A stretch of 49,248 bases of DNA from Alteromonadaceae bacterium UBA2620. GTDB taxonomy: Bacteria; Pseudomonadota; Gammaproteobacteria; Enterobacterales; Alteromonadaceae. This document shows positions 24,617 to 31,821 of this stretch, in pieces. The translations under genes were made by a program, and so were the position numbers. The first letter of the stretch is position 1. The number at the start of each line of letters is the position of its first letter. The notes beneath the pieces are model-generated. The model made no database searches. It was not told the origin of the DNA and worked only from the letters and a program-made list of their open reading frames with translations. The DNA is taken from assembly GCA_002339125.1 (NCBI GenBank), contig DDJQ01000034.1:6460-55707 (forward strand), given 5' to 3'.

Positions 24617-25852
24617 TTAGTAAGCCATATCACAGCGTGATTCTGGCTTGTCGAATCCCAGCGTATCTAAGTCAGTGCTTGGGTGAAGATACCCTTCCTG
24701 CGGCGACAGAGAGGTCAAACCTTTCGGGTGCACCAATGGAATCGGTTGCCGCAACTGGCCGTTCCAGGGCCGAAAGCTCAGCTTGCGGCCCTTAAACGCG
24801 GCCAGCTCAAAATCATTGCTCATCAGATACGAGTAAAGGGCTTTAGGGTCATTGGATTGGGTGCGGGTAACCGCTTCACTGATACTCCGCACTGCCAGCC
24901 ATCCTGCATAATCTTTGTCGAGCATTTCGCGCCCAAATTGTTCGTAAAAACGGTTTTGTAACTGGGTAGCGCCCCACTGCTCAAGGGCCCAGTGCCAGGT
25001 TGTTGGGGTTAACCCATGGGTGCCCGAAACCGGTCTGGGTAACCAGGTATTGTTCGGAATATAGTTGCCGAACAAATCAGACTCATCGGCCACCAGCACA
25101 ACATCATAATCTTCGCCCTGAGTGAATAGCGGCACCTCGCGCTGAGCACTACGGCGCAAATCGGTATCGAAGCTCCAGGTTTTCTGCTCGGTTATCTTTG
25201 CACCAAAGCGTTTGGCTGACCGGTTAATTGACTCAGCATAGGCTTTGTCGGTGTCAGATCCACCACTGATCACAAACCACTCCCGCCAGCGTCTGGCCAT
25301 AAAGAACTGGGCCATGGCATCGGTTAACATCGCGCGACTCGCCAAAGTGTGTAACAGCCCACCACGGCACTGAGATACACGTAAATTATTGTCGGCTTCA
25401 CCGGCATTTATGATCACACTGCCGTTGGCGAGTGCTAAATCAGCTACTACTTTCAGCGTAGTCGTGGGCAGGTCTGTGAGGAGGATAGCCGGCTGTCCGT
25501 TCAGACGTTGCTTAAGGGCCGCTACAATTTCCTCGCTGTTATCGCCGGTTACACCAGAAAGGCTGTATTGATGCTTTAAAAAACGTCCCGTGGTATTGCT
25601 GTCTTTTATGGCCAGTTCCGCACCAGCGATGGTGAGATTGTCGGGCGTTTTTTTAAGTAATAAGGGCTGCGCAGCCTGGTTTGATGATTGCTGAACATAA
25701 ATCACATCTATATTTAGTGCCTTGGCATTAGCCACTGCAGGCATCAAAACCCCACCTACAACAAGCGCGGTCAGGACGCGAACATGCTGCAAAAATCGCG
25801 TTAAACAGGTGTAAAATTTGTAATTTATCCGTTTTTTTATGTTCAAAAACAA
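24617..25852 (-). CDS. pedA1: PedA1-like periplasmic binding protein of PQQ-ADH ABC system
   Basis: A 411-residue exported protein of the branched-chain amino acid receptor-like fold found with PQQ alcohol dehydrogenases. After a long signal region (cleavage near VANA, about 42) come LNIDVIYVQQSS, AELAIKDSN, PAILLTDLPTTTLKVVADLA (two-lobe core) and YDVVLVADESDLFGNYIP, with a conserved Cys in SQCRGGLLH. In P. putida PedA1 works with PedA2BC in lanthanide uptake. No ATG lies before the signal region: the start is probably one of two TTG codons (25852 or 25846), with AAAGGG upstream of both. It is divergent from the c550 gene and shares the motif-bearing 231-bp intergenic region. Confidence 0.87.
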   Translation of the reverse strand: MFLNIKKRINYKFYTCLTRFLQHVRVLTALVVGGVLMPAVANAKALNIDVIYVQQSSNQAAQPLLLKKTPDNLTIAGAELAIKDSNTTGRFLKHQYSLSGVTGDNSEEIVAALKQRLNGQPAILLTDLPTTTLKVVADLALANGSVIINAGEADNNLRVSQCRGGLLHTLASRAMLTDAMAQFFMARRWREWFVISGGSDTDKAYAESINRSAKRFGAKITEQKTWSFDTDLRRSAQREVPLFTQGEDYDVVLVADESDLFGNYIPNNTWLPRPVSGTHGLTPTTWHWALEQWGATQLQNRFYEQFGREMLDKDYAGWLAVRSISEAVTRTQSNDPKALYSYLMSNDFELAAFKGRKLSFRPWNGQLRQPIPLVHPKGLTSLSPQEGYLHPSTDLDTLGFDKPESRCDMAY

Positions 25853-25921
25853 AACCCTTTTTTAACCTTATGGTGCAATAGTAGAGCATGATTGTACACA
25901 GTTGAAATGAGCAAAAAGGAT

Positions 25922-25938
25922 GAAAGGTTTACTACCTA
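25922..25938 (-). promoter_or_regulatory. Shared alcohol-locus motif, copy 2 (pedA1/c550 divergent promoter)
   Basis: On the minus strand TAGGTAGTAAACCTTTC, 70 bp before the PedA1-like start and about 145 bp before the c550 start. It aligns with the porin copy (TTGGTAGTAGGACTTTC). The overlapping TACTTAGGTAGTA is itself partly symmetrical, as expected for a dimeric LuxR-type regulator site. Function is inferred. Confidence 0.45.
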
Positions 25939-26083
25939 AGTACAATTGGAAGGAAACCCCAGATCTCCTAACTTTCACCCTGTGCTTTGTTGTAGACATG
26001 AAAACTTATTGATGACTATTTTTACTTTCCTGCAACATTTAACGGCATGACAACTCAATGTGGCAGCTTTTGGAGAAACCGAG

Positions 26084-26530
26084 ATGAAGATGTATTTAAC
26101 TATTTTGCGCAGCGCGATGCTGGCGGTACTGACCCTGGTAACCGCTAATGCAATGGCTCACGGTGATGTAACGCCGCAAGCAGTAGATACCAGTGAATTA
26201 CCACAATTAGGTGATGAGTGGCTGAAGACTAACCCTTACACTGGCAATGAGCTGGCGATTAAAATCGGTGACTCAGCTTACAACCAGAATTGTGCCCGTT
26301 GTCACGGTCTGGAAGTTATCTCTGGCGGAATCACGCCTGATCTGCGTAAACTAAACGATGAGTTTGAATTCTTCAGCCAGGAAGAAGCCGACGGTTGGTT
26401 TATGACACGTATCCGTAACGGTGCGGTAGTTGATGGCCGTGTTTACATGCCTCCGTTTGAAGGTATTCTTTCTCAGGAAGCAATGTGGGCAATCAAAGCG
26501 TACATCGAAACTCGCGGCGTGCCAGAGTAA
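26084..26530 (+). CDS. pedF: PedF-like cytochrome c550
   Basis: Periplasmic mono-heme cytochrome that takes electrons from the PQQ alcohol dehydrogenase. From the ATG at 26084 (GGAG 8 bases upstream) it has 148 residues: signal peptide (about 1-25, ending AMA), heme-binding C70-ARC73-H74 and a likely axial Met in YMPPFEG (M122). The DEWLKTNPYTGNELAI approach segment is characteristic of the c550 of the PedF type. The order cytochrome, MoxJ-like protein, dehydrogenase parallels xoxG-xoxJ-xoxF. The promoter region is shared with the divergent ped transporter operon, so both are probably co-regulated. Confidence 0.9.
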   Translation: MKMYLTILRSAMLAVLTLVTANAMAHGDVTPQAVDTSELPQLGDEWLKTNPYTGNELAIKIGDSAYNQNCARCHGLEVISGGITPDLRKLNDEFEFFSQEEADGWFMTRIRNGAVVDGRVYMPPFEGILSQEAMWAIKAYIETRGVPE

Positions 26531-26567
26531 GCCGCATACCTGATCAAGACATAGTTAAGGGGCAGTA

Positions 26568-27467
26568 ATGGTAGTAAGAGTTGTTCTTCTGATTTGTAGT
26601 TTAATAGCCACGTCTGTTATGGCTAAAAGTTATGAGGATATTCTTGAGCAAGGCCAGATAACCATTGCTGTCTACAACAACTTCCCCCCGTACTCCTATC
26701 TCAAGGACGGCGAACCTGCCGGTGTAGATATTGAGGTAGGTAAACGCATAGCGGCGGGACTGGGCGTTGATCTAAAGTGGATGTGGATCAACGCTGATGA
26801 AAACCTCGAGGATGACCTGCGCAACGCGATCTGGAAAGGACATATCATTACCCGCCAGAAAGCCGACTTAATGCTCCGGGTGCCTTACGATCGTAAATTT
26901 GCCTACGCCATTGACGGTTACGGCTTGCCCAAGAATGACCTGGTAGTGATGTTCGGCCCCTATCAACAGGAAAGCTGGGCACTATTGCGTGACCACGAAA
27001 AAACCAATGATATTCGCACCCTGGCCATATTCCAGTACGAACCGGTTGCCGTAGAGCTTGATTCACTACCCAGTTTCTTTCTCGGTGCAACCCTTGGTGG
27101 CCGCCTGCGTGACAAGCTGGTTCATGTGGACTCGGTTTTTGACGGCATCAAACTGCTGCAGGAAGGTAAAGTGGCTGCAGTGGCCGGAATGAAAGGTCAG
27201 TTGCAATGGGGCATGAGTACCTCGGGAGACGTTAACAAAACCGAATTTGCACCGCTTCCCGAGCAATATGACATCAGTGCTGACGGCCTGGCCGCTATGA
27301 GCATTAAGTCTTGGGATATTGGCATGGCAGTTAAGACAGATTATCGGGAGCTGGCTTATGCAATCCAGGCAATCACCGAACCGATGATTAAAAACGGCGA
27401 AATGGAAGCACTGTTTTTAGAGTACGGCCTGAGCTACGAAATCCCCGATTACCATCGCACCGAATAA
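26568..27467 (+). CDS. MoxJ/XoxJ-like periplasmic binding protein
   Basis: A 299-residue exported protein (signal about 1-19, ending VMA) with the solute-binding fold typical of quinoprotein-associated MoxJ/XoxJ proteins. Features: ITIAVYNNFPPYSYLKDGEP at the first strand, GVDIEVGKRIAAGLGVDLKW, DLMLRVPYDRKFAY, and a C-terminal helix before YEIPDYHRTE. XoxJ-type proteins are thought to help load or activate the dehydrogenase rather than serve a transporter, and no permease is adjacent here, which fits. It starts 37 bp after the cytochrome stop and ends at a clear terminator before the dehydrogenase. Confidence 0.88.
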   Translation: MVVRVVLLICSLIATSVMAKSYEDILEQGQITIAVYNNFPPYSYLKDGEPAGVDIEVGKRIAAGLGVDLKWMWINADENLEDDLRNAIWKGHIITRQKADLMLRVPYDRKFAYAIDGYGLPKNDLVVMFGPYQQESWALLRDHEKTNDIRTLAIFQYEPVAVELDSLPSFFLGATLGGRLRDKLVHVDSVFDGIKLLQEGKVAAVAGMKGQLQWGMSTSGDVNKTEFAPLPEQYDISADGLAAMSIKSWDIGMAVKTDYRELAYAIQAITEPMIKNGEMEALFLEYGLSYEIPDYHRTE

Positions 27468-27494
27468 GCATTACATTTTTTTTACAAGATTTCG

Positions 27495-27537
27495 AAAGGC
27501 CGCTATTTTTCACTTTAAAATTCGGCCTTTTTTATTA
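27495..27537 (+). terminator. Intrinsic terminator after the MoxJ-like gene
   Basis: AAAGGCCG (27495-27502) pairs with CGGCCTTT (27523-27530), followed by TTTATTATTT. The 20-base loop is long, but stem and tail are convincing. It separates the c550-MoxJ unit from the dehydrogenase transcript. Confidence 0.75.
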
Positions 27538-27588
27538 TTTATCGCTCCTCTCATACACCGCCAAAGCCACGAGATATAAGCCCTTCAG

Positions 27589-27605
27589 CGAAGTATTACT
27601 ACCAA
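27589..27605 (-). promoter_or_regulatory. Shared alcohol-locus motif, copy 3 (dehydrogenase promoter)
   Basis: On the minus strand TTGGTAGTAATACTTCG, about 205 bp before the dehydrogenase start. The core nine bases match copy 1 exactly and the following ACTT is kept. The orientation is opposite to the gene, acceptable for a site bound by a dimer. Function is inferred. Confidence 0.42.
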
Positions 27606-27678
27606 CGAACTAAAAATGATAACCCAAGGTTTAATGGTTGTTAACAAAATGATGACTGATACTAATTCTGAGGACTCT

Positions 27679-27708
27679 TAGGTAAGTATGGTGTTCTATA
27701 CTCACCTA
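27679..27708. promoter_or_regulatory. Imperfect inverted repeat upstream of the dehydrogenase
   Basis: TAGGTAAGTAT (27679-27689) and ATACTCACCTA (27698-27708) pair at 10 of 11 positions around eight bases. Each arm resembles the core TAGGTA-GTA of the locus motif, and arms are 19 bp apart. It is 103-132 bp before the dehydrogenase ATG. It could be an operator or, if transcribed, a leader hairpin. Confidence 0.45.
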
Positions 27709-27810
27709 GTGGACGAAAACAACACTCAACAGTCGCATGCTTTTTGATGAACAAGCCGCGGACGTTGTAACAAAGGGTACCAAACCCCGTTGAAACACTG
27801 GAGAAATCTG

Positions 27811-29574
27811 ATGAAAAGTAAAAGAGTTTCAGGCCGCTTACTCAGCTCTGCGTTCTGTTTAACCCTGTCACTAGGTGCTATGACTGGCATGGCCCAGGCC
27901 AAAGTGACAGATAAAGATATCGTCAATGACCAGGCAACCCCAGGTGACGTGGTCAGCTATGGCCTTGGTCCACGTGGACAGCGCTTTAGTCCAATCGACA
28001 CAATGAACACTAGCAACGTTAAGAAGTTGAGTCCGGTTTGGGCCTTTTCTTTCGGTGGTGAGAAACAACGTGGTCAGGAATCACAGCCACTGGTTAAAGA
28101 CGGCATTATGTTCGTTACCGCTTCTTACTCTCGTATCTACGCTATCGACGTAGAAACCGGTGACGAATTATGGCAATGGGAAGCTCGTTTACCCGACGGC
28201 ATCATGCCTTGCTGTGACGTAATCAACCGTGGTGCGGCGTTATATGATGACGTAGTTATCTTCGGTACTCTGGATGCCAAACTGGTAGCACTTGACCAGA
28301 AAACCGGTAAGCCAAGATGGCGCAAAACTCTGGGCGATTACAAGGCGGGTTATTCATTTACTGCTGCGCCTATGATTGTTAAAGGCATGGTAGTAACCGG
28401 TATTTCCGGTGGTGAATTCGGTATCGTGGGTAAAGTTGAAGCCCGTGATGCAGTAACCGGTGAACTGGTATGGTCGCGCCCTACTGTTGAAGGTCACATG
28501 GGTTACCTGAACGGTAAAGAAAACGGCATCACTGGTGGTGAAGCAAACAAAACCTGGACTGGCGACCTGTGGAAAACCGGTGGTGCAGCAACCTGGTTAG
28601 GCGGCACTTACGACCCGGATCAGGACCTGATCTTTATGGGTACTGGTAACCCTGCGCCGTGGAACTCTCACTTACGTCCTGGTGATAACCTGTACAGCTC
28701 TTCGCGTCTGGCTATCGACCCTGACACCGGTAAGATCGTATGGCACTTCCAGACCACACCACACGATGGTTGGGATTTCGACGGTGTTAACGAATTAATC
28801 GCGTTTGACTACAAAGATCGTGGCAAAACCGTAAAAGCAGCAGCAACGGCTGACCGTAACGGCTTCTTCTATGTTCTGAACCGTGAAAATGGCGACTTCA
28901 TTCGTGGCTTCCCATTTGTAAGCGGCATCACCTGGGCCAAAGGTCTGGACAAAAATGGTCGTCCGATTTACGACGAAGCAATGCGTCCTGGCAACCCGGC
29001 TGAAAGTGAAGACGGTAAAAAAGGTAAAACCGTATGGGCCGTACCTTCATTCTTAGGTGGTAAAAACTGGATGCCTATGGCCTATAGCCAGGACACTGGT
29101 CTGTTCTACGTGCCTTCAAACGAATGGGGCATGGTCATCTGGAATGAGCCAGTTAACTACAAAAAAGGTGCTGCGTACATGGGTTCTGGTTTCACTATCA
29201 AACCTATCTACGACCACATCGGTTCACTTAAAGCCGTTGACCCTAAAACCGGTGAAATTGTTTGGGAATTCAAAAACAACGCGCCTCTGTGGGGCGGTGT
29301 GTTAGCCACTGCAGGTAACCTGGTATTTACTGGTACACCTGAAGGCTACCTGTACGGCTTCAACGCCAAAACTGGTGAAGTGGTTTACAAGTTCAATACT
29401 GGTTCAGGCATCGTTGGTTCTCCAATCACTTGGGAACAGGACGGTGAGCAATACCTGAGCATCGTATCTGGATGGGGTGGCGCCGTTCCTCTGTGGGGTG
29501 GTGAAGTTGCCAAGAAAGTTAAAGACATTAACCAGGGTGGTACTGTCTGGACGTTCAAATTGCCTCGTAGCTAA
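27811..29574 (+). CDS. pedH: PQQ-dependent alcohol dehydrogenase, predicted lanthanide-dependent (PedH/XoxF class)
   Basis: Periplasmic quinoprotein that oxidises primary alcohols and reduces cytochrome c550. From the ATG at 27811 (GGAG upstream; a TTG seven codons earlier is unlikely) it has 587 residues: signal peptide 1-30 (ending AQA), then an eight-bladed propeller. The vicinal disulfide C134-C135 lies in MPCCDV. Metal/PQQ residues are E202 (SGGEFG), N280 (GTGNPAPW) and catalytic D322 in WDFDGVNE. The next-but-one D324 replaces the Ser/Ala of calcium enzymes such as ExaA and MxaF, the mark of lanthanide use. Overall similarity is to ethanol-type enzymes (PedH/ExaA) more than methanol-type XoxF. 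Surrounding genes fit. Substrate range is not readable from sequence. Confidence 0.92.
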   Translation: MKSKRVSGRLLSSAFCLTLSLGAMTGMAQAKVTDKDIVNDQATPGDVVSYGLGPRGQRFSPIDTMNTSNVKKLSPVWAFSFGGEKQRGQESQPLVKDGIMFVTASYSRIYAIDVETGDELWQWEARLPDGIMPCCDVINRGAALYDDVVIFGTLDAKLVALDQKTGKPRWRKTLGDYKAGYSFTAAPMIVKGMVVTGISGGEFGIVGKVEARDAVTGELVWSRPTVEGHMGYLNGKENGITGGEANKTWTGDLWKTGGAATWLGGTYDPDQDLIFMGTGNPAPWNSHLRPGDNLYSSSRLAIDPDTGKIVWHFQTTPHDGWDFDGVNELIAFDYKDRGKTVKAAATADRNGFFYVLNRENGDFIRGFPFVSGITWAKGLDKNGRPIYDEAMRPGNPAESEDGKKGKTVWAVPSFLGGKNWMPMAYSQDTGLFYVPSNEWGMVIWNEPVNYKKGAAYMGSGFTIKPIYDHIGSLKAVDPKTGEIVWEFKNNAPLWGGVLATAGNLVFTGTPEGYLYGFNAKTGEVVYKFNTGSGIVGSPITWEQDGEQYLSIVSGWGGAVPLWGGEVAKKVKDINQGGTVWTFKLPRS

Positions 29575-29581
29575 GAGGCAC

Positions 29582-29624
29582 CGCGACAAACCGTTCTAGT
29601 CCCACCGGGTTTGTCGCGTTTTTT
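29582..29624 (+). terminator. Strong intrinsic terminator after the dehydrogenase
   Basis: CGCGACAAACC (29582-29592) pairs perfectly with GGTTTGTCGCG (29608-29618) and is followed by TTTTTT. It is the strongest terminator in the window and sits 8 bp after the dehydrogenase stop, as expected for a highly transcribed gene. Confidence 0.93.
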
Positions 29625-29682
29625 CTCCTCGGGGTAGGTAGTTTAGTCATCGCTACTTGCCCCACCCGGTGAAGGGAGTCTG

Positions 29683-31794
29683 ATGAAACACGTTGTCTTT
29701 ACACTTTGTCTTGTGTTGTTTACCTGCCTTGTTCCTACTCAACAGGCCTTTGCCGACAACACGATTACACCAGAAAGAATCCAGCAGTTATTTCCCAAAG
29801 CTACAGTAATTGGCGAAAAGCAAGCTGACTATCCCGTTTACCCCGTTTATCAGTTACAGGAACTCCTTGGTTACGCGTTTCAAAGCAACGACCTGGTAGA
29901 GCTACCCGGCTTTTCCGGCGACCGCATTAACCTGCTGATAGGCATCGATGTGGAAGGCAATATTGTCGGCATCGATATTCTCCACCATCACGAACCTATT
30001 TTTTTACACGGCCTGGGGCCAGAACCCATGCTGAAATTTCTCGACCAATACATTGGTCAGAACGTGTCTAACCGCGTCATCGTCGACAGCGCGTCTAACG
30101 ACACGAATCCAAACGACAACACCGTACACGTTGATGGCGTTACTAAAGCCACCGTGTCGGTAATTGTTATGAGTGACACGGTGTTACTCTCTGCGCTACA
30201 GGTTGCCAGAAACAAGCTCACCGGCTTTGCCAGCGCTCCAGCGGCCACTGCTAAGCAGGATAATTACGAGCCCCTTACCACGGCTCAGCTGCTCGATAAG
30301 GGCTACCTGAAAGAGTGGCAGATCAGTCGTGAAAGCTTTGAGGATGCACTCGGCAGCGACCTGGATGATTACCCGTCAGAGACCTTCGACACCGACTTTA
30401 ACGATAAATTCACGGTGTATTACGCGTACCTGAATTCACCGCTCATCGGTCGTAACCTGCTAGGAGAGGACGCCTTTAATCGCCTGCAGTCAATGCTAAA
30501 GCCTAATGAGCAGGCGTTTATGGTGATGTCGGAAGGCTACTTCAGCTACCTCGATGCCGACTTTAAGCCCGGCACGGTGCCCAGCCAGGTAAGCCTGACG
30601 CAAAATGAACTGCCGTTCGCCATGCGCGACCTCAACTTTTTTAGTTTCGAGCCACAGGCGCTACAGGGCGATATTGCCGCTACAGAAGATTTGCAGCTGT
30701 TCGCGGTTAATACACAATCAGGCTTTAACCCCAGTGTGCCAATGCAGCTGAATCTGAATGTCGAGGTGGCGAAGAACCACCTCATCAAACAACAGGCGCA
30801 GTTTTCCAGCGACTATGCCCTGCCTGAAACCCTGTTTGATATCGCCGAGGTAGAGGTGATGGAAGAGCCACTACCGGCATGGGTAAGAGTGTGGAAGATG
30901 CGCTGGCATACCATTACCATTTTAGTGCTGAGCCTGATTGCTGTTACCGCCATCTTTGCCTTCCAGCACAAGTTGTCTGCTAACCAAGCACTATTTCGTA
31001 AGGTGCGCTGGGGCTTTATGTTTTTCACCCTGTTTTTTATTGGCTGGTACGCCCAGGGGCAACTGTCGATTGTCAACATCTACCCTATTCTGCAAAGCTT
31101 TATCAATGGCTTTGATTTGCAGGTGTACCTGATGGACCCGGTGTTGTTTATTCTGTGGCTGTATGTGTTTATCAGCCTGTTTATTGTTGGCCGCGGGATT
31201 TTCTGTGGCTGGCTATGCCCTTTTGGGGCCCTGCAGGAAATGGTCGGTTGGGTCGCAAAGCGCTTCCGCATTCGCCAGTACAAAATATCCTTCTCTCTGC
31301 ACCGCCGTCTGTGGTGGATTAAATACGCTGTTTTAATCGGCCTGGCCGCTACCTCTTATTACTCTCTGTCGGCTGCCGAAGTGCTCTCCGAAGTAGAACC
31401 GTTTAAAACCGCCATTACCCTGCATTTTGTGCGCTACTGGCCATTTGTGCTCTACACCCTGGTACTGCTCGGGCTCGGTTTGTTTATCAATAAATTCTAC
31501 TGCCGTTACGTTTGCCCGTTAGGTGCCGGACTGGCAGTACTGGGCTACTTCCACAAATTTGAATGGTTAACCCGCCGCAAAGAGTGCGGTAAGCCCTGCA
31601 CCATGTGCTATCACAAGTGCGACATTAAGGCGATTACGCCAGAGGGTAAGGTAGACTACAACGAGTGTGTGCAGTGCCTGGAGTGTATTGTTTATTACAA
31701 TAACGACGACTTGTGCCCGCCACTTAAAAAAGCGAAGAAGACCCAACGAGCCAAACCTGATATCGCCGACTCGCTGGCTACAGAAGTAAAGTAG
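29683..31794 (+). CDS. NosR/NirI-like membrane flavo-iron-sulfur protein
   Basis: A 703-residue inner-membrane redox protein of the NosR/NirI family: signal peptide 1-25, periplasmic FMN-binding domain (about 75-180) with a DGVTKATVS motif where T157 is the likely covalent FMN site (ApbE-type), then a long periplasmic stretch. The membrane part (about 410-620) carries two cysteine pairs, C508/C512 (CGWLCP) and C607/C611 (CRYVCP). A cytoplasmic di-cluster ferredoxin tail has C635, C639, C642, C646 and C662, C665, C668, C678. NosR passes electrons across the membrane to N2O reductase; no denitrification gene is here. It follows the dehydrogenase terminator by about 60 bp. Its partner here is unknown. 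Confidence 0.88.
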   Translation: MKHVVFTLCLVLFTCLVPTQQAFADNTITPERIQQLFPKATVIGEKQADYPVYPVYQLQELLGYAFQSNDLVELPGFSGDRINLLIGIDVEGNIVGIDILHHHEPIFLHGLGPEPMLKFLDQYIGQNVSNRVIVDSASNDTNPNDNTVHVDGVTKATVSVIVMSDTVLLSALQVARNKLTGFASAPAATAKQDNYEPLTTAQLLDKGYLKEWQISRESFEDALGSDLDDYPSETFDTDFNDKFTVYYAYLNSPLIGRNLLGEDAFNRLQSMLKPNEQAFMVMSEGYFSYLDADFKPGTVPSQVSLTQNELPFAMRDLNFFSFEPQALQGDIAATEDLQLFAVNTQSGFNPSVPMQLNLNVEVAKNHLIKQQAQFSSDYALPETLFDIAEVEVMEEPLPAWVRVWKMRWHTITILVLSLIAVTAIFAFQHKLSANQALFRKVRWGFMFFTLFFIGWYAQGQLSIVNIYPILQSFINGFDLQVYLMDPVLFILWLYVFISLFIVGRGIFCGWLCPFGALQEMVGWVAKRFRIRQYKISFSLHRRLWWIKYAVLIGLAATSYYSLSAAEVLSEVEPFKTAITLHFVRYWPFVLYTLVLLGLGLFINKFYCRYVCPLGAGLAVLGYFHKFEWLTRRKECGKPCTMCYHKCDIKAITPEGKVDYNECVQCLECIVYYNNDDLCPPLKKAKKTQRAKPDIADSLATEVK

Positions 31795-31812
31795 CTCCCT
31801 GAAGGGAGCTAC
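31791..31812. terminator. Perfect hairpin between converging genes
   Basis: GTAGCTCCCT (31791-31800) and AGGGAGCTAC (31803-31812) form a perfect 10-bp stem around two bases. It includes the TAG stop of the NosR-like gene and lies 10 bp from the end of the converging peroxidase gene. Minus-strand tail TTTACTT is mildly U-rich. It is probably a shared end for both transcripts. Confidence 0.6.
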
Positions 31813-31821
31813 CTCAAAGTA

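Larger units (their letters stand above)
27468..27810. other. Regulatory region before the PQQ alcohol dehydrogenase
   Basis: 343 bp. It begins with the terminator of the preceding gene (27495-27537), then holds motif copy 3 (27589-27605), a weak promoter candidate TTGTTA (27638-27643) with TACTAA (27660-27665), and an imperfect inverted repeat at 27679-27708. No gene or tRNA is visible. The length is unusual for neighbouring genes on the same strand and suggests complex control of the dehydrogenase. Confidence 0.55.

Noticed and set aside
27811..29574. Calling the dehydrogenase xoxF or mxaF (methanol dehydrogenase)
   Set aside because: The sequence around the vicinal disulfide, the PHDGWDFDGVNE site and the C-terminus is nearer to ethanol-type PedH/ExaA; no small MxaI-type subunit is present.
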